Shown piece after piece: positions 1-9,327 of a stretch of 64,000 bases of DNA; position 1 is the first letter of the stretch; each line of letters begins with the position of its first letter. The stretch is from Taeniopygia guttata (lineage: Eukaryota > Chordata > Aves > Passeriformes > Estrildidae). Below the pieces are notes generated by a model. It saw only the letters and a list, made by a program, of their open reading frames with translations. It was not told the origin of the DNA and made no database searches. The position numbers and the translations under genes were made by a program. The stretch covers positions 72,648,501 through 72,712,500 of the forward strand of contig NC_133028.1 of NCBI RefSeq assembly GCF_048771995.1, written 5' to 3'.

Positions 1-1535
1 TCTCCTTTTTCCCTTTTTTAACTCAATGCATTTATATTAAGCCATGCTAACTTGCTTTCCCTCTTTATAAATATATATGTATATATGGAGACTGATATAT
101 ATATTTATGTATGTAATGTGCATATATACATGTACAAATATTTATAAAGTTATATACACCATCATCTGTAAGACTAAAATACAGAAAAATATCTCAACTA
201 TACATACTGACTGGGAGAGAGGGAACAAAAATAAATGTCAGATTTATGTATTTGGTAACACCTCTAACTTTCCACCAGTGAGTTTCACCATGCTTAGGGA
301 GTAACTTAAAAGAAATCACTTATGGGTTCTGACTCAGATAATTGAAAAATATACATTGACATGTCTCCATTTGAGTAACTTACACTTTATTACTTGTGCT
401 ATGACAGAAGTTAAAGTGTGTTTTGTTCTTGATTTCAAGGCTCTATATTAATAAACATTGCCTCTATATAATATGAGAGGACTGAGGATAATCCATGCCC
501 TGTGAGTAGGCAAGAAATTAACTGTAATTTCTTTTAATGGACATTCTCAATTTTCAGACCCCAGCAATCATCAGACATGTGATCTGAAAAGAAGAAGATA
601 TAAATAACAGGATTTCTTAAAAAATATTTTATTATCATTTTTTTTTTCAGGTAACAGTTGGAGAAAATAAAAACACTTGCTCTTCTCTCTGCAAGTCTCA
701 CCTGAGGGGCTTTTTTTGTGTTTTTTTTTTAATTTTTAATGTTCTCCCACACATCCAAAATAAGAATTATCATTTCTGGTATCATCAATAGAACATTTGT
801 ACTATTTGTACAGGATTTCTACTATTGTACAGGAACCATAAAGACAAAAATATATCTGAGGACCTGGATTGATCATTATGTATATAATAGATATAAATTT
901 TAGATATATAAATAATAATATATATAAAAAATGTATATAAAGTAGTGATCATTACTTTCTTGCTAAGCAGGGGGATAGTGACTTTGAAAGTAAGCTGCAG
1001 GATAAGAGCATGCAACACCTAAGCAGGCTGTACAAAGGAAGAAACTACCAGAGAAAACTTCATTGCACAGCAGAATCTGCACATTTTGATGTTTCTTTCC
1101 AATGAACTAATAAAAAAACTTTTATTATTCAGCCATCTCCTGTTTCCTACACCCTGTGTTTCCTGTGGGGCTGCATGACTGATGAGGGCTGGCTGTGGGG
1201 TAGGAGGGACAATACTTACACTGCCAGTGGCAGTGGATTAAAACCATCCTGGGATTCTTTGATTAGAGGTTTGGCTTGCATAGACCCAGCCTTAATGTTT
1301 TTTGTAATATGAAGTGACAGCTTTGAGAATTTTTTTTTTCCTAAAGTTGATGTTGTTGAGGATGGGGAATTCAGCTGCAGTGTGCAGATGATGTCCTTAA
1401 ACTGTTCCTCTGATGTCCTTGAAGAGTTTGTCGAGAAGGTCAAACTTAATTAAATATAAATAATTAGATGAGAAATATGTGAGGAATCTGCTGAATCACT
1501 TTTCTACCTGAAAAACTACGTTTTCTTCTAAAATA
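1..1535. other. AT-rich non-coding stretch
   Basis: No convincing gene. Short open frames here are under 80 codons, low in complexity and without splice or promoter context. The stretch contains two AT-rich simple-sequence patches, at 64-160 and 880-945, and short T runs. I see no recognisable transposon in the rest. Confidence 0.6.
64..160. repeat. AT-rich low-complexity patch (TATA/TGTA type)
   Basis: Runs of TATATA, ATATATG and TATGTATG alternate over about 100 bp. This is a degenerate dinucleotide repeat, not a clean microsatellite. A similar patch lies at 880-945. Confidence 0.7.
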
Positions 1536-1539
1536 ACTC

Positions 1540-1910
1540 TTTGTAGTCTGATACATACACACCCAGCAGTGGATTAGGTAAAGTAAAAGAATGCTGGCTG
1601 CTCCTGGAACAAGCCATCAGTATAAAGGAAAGAGTAGCAGCCCTCAGCACAGCATGAAGAAAATAAGAAAACAAACACGCTGTAGTGATGGGTGATTTCA
1701 ATTTCCCAGTATGAACTGGGAAAACTGAAAAGCATGGCACAATGAAAAATAAAATTATAGAAGAAATAAAGAGTTATTGACCTGTGGTGTCAGAGTACTA
1801 ATAGGACTTGTCCTTTCCAATCTCAGCAAAAATGTGCAGTTAGTAGATTAGAAACAGCAAAGCCACTTGGTTCAAGTGACCCCATGATTAAATTCAATAT
1901 AACTTAGAAC
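1540..1910 (+). mobile_element. Decayed LINE fragment, CR1/L3-like endonuclease region
   Basis: Seen: at 1682-1708 the plus strand reads V-V-M-G-D-F-N-F-P, followed by a stop and then a T-G where the family has a D-W. At 1866-1901 a second frame reads L-G-S-S-D-P-M-I-K-F-N-I. Known: the GDFN motif and the SSDH-like block followed by M-I-x-F are the conserved C-terminal motifs of the apurinic-type endonuclease of CR1/L2/L3 LINEs. Their order and roughly 180-bp spacing fit one domain. The two motifs lie in different frames and stops intervene, so the copy is long dead. The H of SSDH is replaced by P. The ends are uncertain, and the 5' boundary could be anywhere near 1540. Confidence 0.7.
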
Positions 1911-4900
1911 ACTAAGCCAAATAGATCAAAACCCCAATATGAACTCTCAAAAGTCTATATGGAAAAAAATTGGAGAAAAGAAACAATAATGGAAGGTGTT
2001 TCTTGTGATGAATTAAGTTTTCCTAACATTGCCAAGATGCAGATTTCTTGGGGGAAGGAAGATCTGAATGGGGGGAATTAATCCTTACAATCTGATCATT
2101 GTACTTTCTGTGAACTTTATATTAGATAAATGTGTTATATTACTGAATCCCTGCTAAAATTATTGTGCCAGATCCATAGTTACAGCTTTACCTGAGAGAG
2201 TGGGGACAAATATCACTGTCTATTTATATCCATTTGCTAATCACAGGAGGGCTGCTTGGATTATGGCTGTTCCTCTATCAAGTGATTTAACCTCAGTCCT
2301 TGACTACACCAGGGGAAAGCCTTTCTAAAAGTTTCTATTTTATTGCCTGCCATTACAGAAAAAGACACCAAAATCTAGGAATCACACTTGAGAGCTCTTA
2401 GACAGGCACTGAACATGGTGATGCAAATGTGGAATTAATGCATTTGTGCTTTGTCTCTTCTAAAATAGCAGTAGACACTTGAGCCATCTTTGGTTGGATT
2501 TTAAACTTAGTACACCTCCTTGTTCTGTCTCATGAAAAAAGTGCAAACTGGAAGTAGGAAGGAAAGGAGAAATATCTATCTTTCAAACAATATATCACGA
2601 ATGGTCAAAATACTTAGGTGTGACCAGAACAAGGAAGTACAGGCAAATCTTGGAAGATGATTTGTTCACGTTCTGGTAGAGCCTTGTATTTCAAGGAAAG
2701 AGATGGAAAAATTCCACTTCATTACGATGAGGTTTGGTGCTAAAGATGCAGTTTTGTGCCTTTTGTTGTATTTGTGGTTGTTCAAGCTTCAGTCTGCTCC
2801 TCTAGACACACTGATAATTCATTTCATCTTGCAATGGCATTTTCTTTGAGCAGTACACAGACTATTCCACTTCCACTCTCTCACTGAATTTATACGCTTC
2901 TGTAATCATTTGTGTTAGCAGAAAACTTAATGGAGATGTACAAATCACAAAACCCTCCCTCCCAAGAAGTCGATATACTTTTAACACATAAAGTTTCTTT
3001 AAAGGTACATTTTATGCAAATTTTGGAACTTACTCTCAAAAAAATGTTTCCAGGGGATCAGAAACTTTCTTATGGCTTGTTCAATATTTCAATGAGTGTG
3101 GGCTGTGGATCTCTTTAGTTTTGTTCTTTTTTTTTTTTTTTTTAATTATTTTTAAGTATGTTTTTTACTAGAAAGCAATCTCCTGTCTTAATTTGTATTT
3201 TTTTTTTCTTTAATCCACATTACTTAGAACCTAGTTACTTCCATTTTCTCAGCACAGTATTAGAATCAATGCCCATAAAATGGAAAAAGAAGGAAGAAGT
3301 TAAACAACAGTTTAGGAACTGAGAGGAAGAAGTATCTTTGTACACTAGAATATAATGGAAAATGCTGACAATATCAAATATTATGACATTATATCAAAAG
3401 AAAATGTTCACCTAATTTCTAAACTTTTCTCATCAGACATTTTAAAATATTTTTTTAAATTGTTTGGAAAATAAATGGAATAGAAAAAGCACTTCACTAA
3501 AAAACTCAGAGATTAGTATTAGATTACTTGTGCACAAGGGTACAAACTGAGATCTCCTGATTTTTGATAAAGGCCTTGCAGGAAAGGTTATTGCCCAAGC
3601 TGGATTGGTTCACCTTTTCACTGACCAGAATTGCTGTTCAGCTCCCACAAAGGGTTGTGGGCCAAATATGTTGGAGGATGGCTTTGTGCAAATTTATTTT
3701 TCATACTAGAGTTTTCAGAGCAGCCTTTTAGAGCTAGCTCTGCTCATTGTGTTCTAACTAGGTTGTGGCAGAGCAATGCATGTCTGCAACCTCCTTTTTT
3801 ATTGTCAGAAAAAAAAAATCTGAGTTTAAAAAACAATGAATCTGCTTCGAATACTGTCTTGGGGGTTGTGGCAAGTGTTGTAAGGACGTACCTGACAGAG
3901 CATTTGTTCCATAGCTCACAGGCATAACGAGGTTGAGAGCTCTCCACTTGTTCAGTTTGTGGACTGGCATCCAGATCAGCTAAAGGATGGCATTTTTGGA
4001 GTGTTACATCTGCAGATCACATCCAACATATGCAATGCCATATGGTCACCAAGTGGTTGTGGACTTTTTATTTATTAGGTAAGCTACCAGAGCTAATATT
4101 AGGTATGAAGCAGTTTATATGCCATCAAAAGAGAAAAGAACCCAAAATAATAGAAATAAGACGAAAACTCAAAGAAATTATTCTTATTACTATTTTTCAC
4201 ACAGGTGTGCAATGGCAATAATGAATCCTGTGGAGACAGACAGATCAGACTTCATCCTGAAGGAATCATGCACCCAGGCATGTTTGGTTAGCCCTCAAAT
4301 TTGCAGGTAATGTCCCAATATCTTGTACTAGCTAATGGGTAAAGCTGGCAGCAGTTGTCCCAGATTTAATCAGCACCTAGTTTTACAGCTATTGTATCCA
4401 GCTGCAGTCCTGTTAGCCAAGAATTTAATTTATCTTTACTTCTTCCTCCCCTTTAATCTCTCTTGAGCTACCCTCGTGCCCTCAGCTATAAACATGGATA
4501 TCCTGGATATCCCTCAAGTCAGGGAAAGAGTGATGCTATCCATAGCACCAGACCCATCACCTTTAGCCACAGCAGTCCTAAATTCATGCCTGACCTCTCT
4601 GTCAGCATGCTAGAAAGCACCATGAGGCACGTTTGTATTTTACTTCTTTATATTTTACCAGGAGTAAATATATAATAGCTTATATTAAACCAGGAGTTTA
4701 TATTTTAGTCCTTTTTAAAGGCCAGGATGTATTCTGACATTGTTGGGCACCATTTTGATTTTAGACATTGAACCACAGTACCTGCCCTGATTCTACAATC
4801 TGAGATGTGATGCTTGGGGATGTTCTGGTCTCAGACATTTGCAAGTGTCTGCTCTGAGCCTCAAAAGTGCCAGACCAAAGCAGCCTCTCAAAGTTTCCCA

Positions 4901-5105
4901 GTAAAGGACTTCAAATTACCAATTTCTGCTTCTGTTTCTTTTTTCAGCAAATGCCACAAAATATAATGCACACTCTTTTCCCCGACCCCATAAGATACAC
5001 TTACCCTTCACAATGCCATACCCTCTGCACTGAAATATCAAATTGTCTTCTCATCTCTCTATCTCTTTTGTTTTGGTTTTTGGTGAGTTTTTTAGTATTT
5101 TCTTT

Positions 5106-5140
5106 GTTTGTTTTTTATTTTGTTTGTTTGTTTGTTTTTT
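5106..5140. repeat. (GTTT)n microsatellite
   Basis: Interrupted GTTT units (TTTGTTTG type) over about 35 bp. Low complexity, with no other feature attached. Confidence 0.7.
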
Positions 5141-6141
5141 CTGGAGGGAAACCAGCCTGAGTTGCTCTTAATAACAAACTTAGCTGCCCGTAGGCAGGTG
5201 CTAGATGCTTCAGTTGTCTGTGTTTAGGTACCCACAGGTGCTAAATTTAGGTGAAAGTAGGATATTTCTCATGCATAAACACCTGAAATCAGCTCTGCAC
5301 CAACATTAGAATGACAAATCTGGCCATAAATTCAATATAATCCACTGTGAACATCTATCTTCTTCAAAACACTGGAGAATGTTATAACAATTTTGAGACT
5401 TAATTTGGAAGAAAAAAGGCCATGAGCCAAATAACTTGCAGAATCCTAGATTCCTAAATGTTTTTTTCTAAAATAGGATGGAAAATTTCTGGTTGGTTTG
5501 GCTGTTTGAATCTCAGAATTATTTAGGAAAGGTTTTCTTCTGTTTCTGATAATCCAGGGGAGTTAACAGCATTCAAAGAATTCTACATCTACAGGGCTAG
5601 ACACCAGTTGTAATTATTGAAAAATATTTGTAATTTTTAATTTATGCCTAAGTACAGGTAGCTTCTCATTAAATCAGTGCTTTACCCTTTATCCTCGTTA
5701 ATTGTTTCCAATTTCTGTGATTTTTACATAGTAATTAAAAAGTAGTGTATTCTTTGGTTTTGAAAATCTTGACTTATTACAGCAAGAAGCGTATGTTCAG
5801 CCAATGGAAATTATATGTATTTGAATTTGGAATGAACTGAGTCTTAAAACACGCATATTAAAATACAAATATCATATAAATATTGACCTTATTCAATATA
5901 GTTGAATATAGTCCATGTTGCATTGATTGATGTTTTCCTTGAGCAATAATTGTTTTGAAAACCATGAGATTGGTGTGTTTTGTTTCCTTCATTTCAAAGA
6001 AAAATATTTTGATTAGAGATGGCCAAAAATCCCAATTTCTATCTAGTGGGAAATTTTTGTATTGCAGCACTTAGTTTTTTCCCAAATCTGGTGAGACTTG
6101 AAAGGCTGAAATTTCACACAATTTGTTATCAAGCACCTGGG

Positions 6142-6165
6142 AAAAGAAAAAAAAAAAAAAAAAAA
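6142..6165. repeat. Poly(A) tract
   Basis: AAAAG followed by about 19 consecutive A. No AATAAA signal sits just upstream, so I do not read it as a retroposed mRNA tail. Confidence 0.75.
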
Positions 6166-7654
6166 GGTGGAAACAGTAAAACATCTTTTTTTTTTCCTGT
6201 GTGATTTCAATATTAAATTGCATTTTCTGTGCTACTGATTTGCCCCAATGAGTTGCAGGTGAAAAATCTCATGGAATCATCCTCCTTCCATGGCTCCCTG
6301 AACTGACAGCATCTCCCTAGGTGCAACCTGCATGAACCAGAGTGGAGAATTCTCTAAGGGAAACTTTGATTGACAAGGCCATGGGGGAGAAAATGCAATA
6401 AAAGAAAAAAGGAGTTTTCTTCAGGACGTGGGTGGGAGAACACCTTGGAATGACTTGCTGTTTAAATGAAATAACAGGGAAGGAAGCAAACATCATTCCA
6501 ACATAAAGAAGTAGAATTTGCTGGGAAAAAAACCAAACCAACTTGTTTCTGCAAGTGATACAACTGAATAAATTATAATGGCAGAGGAGAACAATGGCAT
6601 TGCAGTGGTTTGTCTTGTGTTCCTGTTTGTAATTTTTCTGGTCACTGTGATATGCTGACACATGGGTTTGGAATCTTTATACTAGATGATTATGGATGTT
6701 TTGATTGAGTAGTTATGAGGCTGGATTTTTCTGACCTCTGCAAGTATAACAAGATATTTATAAGATCACTGCAACCCCAATGATGTTATTAATGTAGGTA
6801 TGCTATACACACAAGTGAATTATAGTCCAATAAATAGAATAAAATTCAGTGTAAAACAAATGCTTTATAGCTTTGAATGAATATATGAAATAACACATGG
6901 ATGTGTTTAAGAAATGGAAGGCTTTAAAATGCATTCTTCACTTCTTTCCCTGGTGCACTGGTTTCATTATCAATTACCACCATATCCTCCCATGCCAGGG
7001 AGACTGTGAAGAGGAAAATCCTCACTTTTGCTTTGTGTCAGGGAGAGGCAGTAGCTGTTACAAGGGTTTTTTTTCTGCTGAAGGATAGATTTCAGTGGAA
7101 AATTCCTGTCCAGCTCTAACATTTTTGATCAGTATGCACAGTAGTTTCCTGGAAGGCACGACCAGCACATCTGAAGCCCGAGTCAAGCCTGGGTGCAGAG
7201 CAGCTTCCAGTGTCCTCAGCTTTTCCCAGCTGTGAAGCAGCTTCAGGACACACTAATTAGCTCCAGCAGAGGAGTCCACCAGGATTTCTGGTCTCACTTC
7301 AGGTTTCACTTCACTTTAATTTGATATTAAGTATCTAAGGAAAACATGTCCTTTAAGCTATGCTCAGTGGGAAAAAGGTCTATTCAGAAGCTCAGGGGTT
7401 TTTTCCTGAGGTCTTTAATAGATGACAATAGAGAGTCATTCATATATCTCTTTACTAGCTAATTTGTCAAGCTTTTTTTTTTTTTAAGCAACGGAATTTT
7501 TTTTTTTTAGTAAAATTAATTCTGATTTTTTTACAGAGCTTTATATATGATGACAAATGCTTAACACAAGTGCAAAACACCAGGAGGCCTAAAATTATAC
7601 CTGTCCTTAAATACTGTGTTTGTTGGATACCCAAGATATCCCAGGAATAAAGTG

Positions 7655-7660
7655 CCCATG
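7655..7660. repeat. Target-site duplication, left copy (CCCATG)
   Basis: CCCATG lies directly before the LTR's TG terminus and is repeated exactly at 8279-8284 directly after its CA terminus. Confidence 0.85.
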
Positions 7661-8278
7661 TGTCAGAATCTGAGATATTAATGATTCCCAGATTGTAGAA
7701 AGTCTCTGTCTTTCAGCCCCGTTGCCAAAGCAGAAGCCATAATTGGTCTGTGCTGGTTTCAAGGTTGTTTATTCTGTTTATCTCTAACATGTTCTGCTGC
7801 CCTGCCGCAGCTCTGTCCTGCAGGGCAGCGTGTGGGGCTCTGCCCTCAGTGGGATGGTACAAACATTAAATACCACAAACTACCTGTGCTGGATTTACAA
7901 TAACGTGCCAATATCTGTCACCTACGTTGGACAGTGTGTCCCCAGCCTAAACCAACAGAAAAATGCCAACACCACAGTGAAACATGGAGGGCATGAAGAA
8001 GGAGAAAAAGGACAAGGCACACCCAATTTCCTCCATCTTGTCCCCTTTGGACCCCTAATCTAGAATCCTAAAATTTTACTTTTGCACCCATGCCACACTT
8101 AATTATTCCTTATATCAAACACTCAGAGCTGGTAATTCATCCTGTAAGATTGAAAACTCTTTTCCATGGACAGAGATCACAGCCAGTGTCTCTGGGGGCT
8201 CTGTCCAGGGGGGTTCCTGACCCCTGCCAGGGTCCCAGACCTGCCAGGGCAGGCAGAGGGAAGCCCTGGATTCCCACA
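7661..8278 (-). mobile_element. Solo LTR of an endogenous retrovirus, minus orientation, with perfect target-site duplication
   Basis: Seen: a 618-bp block begins TGTCAG and ends CCCACA, giving canonical TG...CA termini on either strand. It is flanked by identical 6-bp direct repeats, CCCATG at 7655-7660 and 8279-8284. On the minus strand an AATAAA signal (plus 7768-7773) lies about 107 bp before the LTR's 3' end, which fixes the orientation. No internal gag/pol sequence or second copy is present, so it is a solo LTR. Known: a 6-bp duplication is typical of class II (ERVK-like) elements. The body matches an LTR type I recognise from passerine genomes, but I cannot name the Repbase family. It is GC-richer than its surroundings. 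The boundary call is strong because termini and duplication agree. Confidence 0.88.
7768..7773 (-). terminator. LTR polyadenylation signal
   Basis: TTTATT on the plus strand is AATAAA on the minus strand. It sits in the expected place, in the last fifth of the minus-strand LTR, and a second near-match (AGATAAAC) lies just upstream on that strand. Confidence 0.7.
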
Positions 8279-8284
8279 CCCATG
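8279..8284. repeat. Target-site duplication, right copy (CCCATG)
   Basis: Exact match to 7655-7660. Together they define a 6-bp duplication made at integration. Confidence 0.85.
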
Positions 8285-8624
8285 CTCTGACTGTACTGAA
8301 ATCCATCATTTCAGAGCTCTTGCCTTGCCCATCTCTGCTGTTTGATTCACGTTACACAGTAAATGCATGGCATGATAAAGGTGGTGCAGTGAGCAGCTGA
8401 TCCCCAGCTCCAGGTGCTTTCAGGATGGTGGCAAAGCCCCTTGCCATGGCCAGGGAGCCAGGGAAGAGCAGCACCAGATGGCCCTGCAGGCAGTGGCGTG
8501 GAGCCAGTGTCAGCTCAGCCACAGTCCCAGCAGGCAGAGTGTCAGAACTCAAAATGTCCCTCAGACATTTTTGGATGTTCCAGGTCCAGGTCAGAAGCAT
8601 TTGAGACCCTGGCAGGCAGCTGGA
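8285..8624. other. GC-richer spacer between two LTRs
   Basis: About 340 bp, GC-richer than the rest, with CAGC/CCTGG-rich words. Overlapping open frames on both strands (for example 8352-8600 minus) look like a by-product of the base composition. It could be an older repeat into which the neighbouring LTR inserted; similar GC-rich DNA resumes at 9328-9540. Confidence 0.4.
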
Positions 8625-8959
8625 AACAGCTGTGATTTTGGGTTTGAACCGTGGAATGATTTACCAACTTTGCAGGAAGAACAAGTCACAAAAGTTTAGA
8701 TATTATAGTAGAAGTAGTCACAAACTAGAGGGAAGAATTTTTGAGTGCTGTACAGGGGGGTTTTGGTTTTATACATGGGGGTCAGAGGTTTTAAGATGGA
8801 GGGATTTGGGCCTGCCCTGTCCTCCCTCTTTCTCCTTCCTTACCTCTATGTTCTTAGTGATGTTGGCACTCACAGATTGGTTTAGAGTAGAAAAGCACCA
8901 TTTAATATAGGTAATAGGTATTGGGGAAAAACTGTAACCATGTAACACGTAATGTACCA

Positions 8960-8967
8960 TATAAAAG
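8960..8967 (+). promoter_or_regulatory. TATA box, upstream copy, in LTR U3
   Basis: TATAAAAG preceded by GTACCA, in the first 81-bp unit. It is a duplicate of the box at 9041. Confidence 0.7.
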
Positions 8968-9040
8968 ATAGAAAAGCACCATTTAATATAGGTAATGGGC
9001 ATTGGGGAAAAACTGTACCCATGTAACACGTAATGTACCA

Positions 9041-9048
9041 TATAAAAG
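9041..9048 (+). promoter_or_regulatory. TATA box, downstream copy, in LTR U3
   Basis: TATAAAAG, 144 bp upstream of the LTR's AATAAA. That spacing would put the U3/R border about 25-30 bp downstream. Whether either box is active cannot be told from sequence. Confidence 0.75.
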
Positions 9049-9184
9049 ACAGCAGCAGCCCTGGGCAGAGGGGGAGAGAAGAAGCAGTCGGGAGTCAGAG
9101 AGGATGTCAGGGTGTGTGTGTGCCTCTGCCTGAGCTGTGAGCAAACCTCAGCAGCCTGAGAAGAAAATGTTTTAGATAACTTGC

Positions 9185-9190
9185 AATAAA
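9185..9190 (+). terminator. LTR polyadenylation signal
   Basis: AATAAA followed by CTGCCTTGAGACC, in the expected R-region position of the plus-strand LTR. The related LTR has AATAAACAACCTTGAAACC at the same place on the other strand. Confidence 0.75.
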
Positions 9191-9327
9191 CTGCCTTGAG
9201 ACCGAACAACAGAGACTGCTGAGTTTTCTTTGGAAGCACAGGTTGCAGGTGAGACTTTTCCACCACATGGAGCCAGCCCTGACCTAGGGTGAGCTCCAGC
9301 AGCAGAGCTGGTTTCATCCCACACAGC

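Larger units (their letters stand above)
1915..7654. other. Unique non-coding DNA with homopolymer tracts
   Basis: No gene is supported. Short open frames up to 114 codons (for example the minus frame at 6317-6661) are biased to F, S and K and show no recognisable domain. Simple sequence includes a T run at 3126-3143, TTTG repeats at 5106-5140 and an A run at 6147-6165. An acceptor-like TTTTTTCAG ends at 4948, but no paired donor stands out. Confidence 0.55.
8888..9049 (+). repeat. 81-bp tandem duplication inside the LTR promoter
   Basis: Two copies, 8888-8968 and 8969-9049, nearly identical, each running from TAGAAAAGCACC or its equivalent through TAATATAGGTAAT to the TATAAAAGA box. Matching landmarks (AAAAGCACCA at 8891 and 8972; TATAAAAG at 8960 and 9041) are exactly 81 bp apart. 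The visible differences are single bases (for example ATAGGTAT against ATGGGCAT, and TGTAACC against TGTACCC). Confidence 0.92.
8631..9321 (+). mobile_element. Solo LTR, plus orientation, related to the LTR at 7661-8278, with duplicated promoter
   Basis: Seen: it starts TGTGATTTTGGG and ends ATCCCA. The 6-bp flanks AACAGC (8625-8630) and CACAGC (9322-9327) match at 5 of 6 positions, consistent with an aged target-site duplication. Two TATA boxes (8960, 9041) precede an AATAAA (9185-9190), giving plus orientation. Its U3 block at 8793-8890 (GATGGAGG...TTGG..., then GTTGGCA...TTGGTTTAG) aligns by eye with the reverse complement of 7945-8039 in the neighbouring LTR, so both belong to one superfamily, diverged. 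The 3' limit is less certain than the 5' one: an alternative CA end lies at 9267. No internal region is present. A 196-codon minus-strand frame across it is not a gene. Confidence 0.75.
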
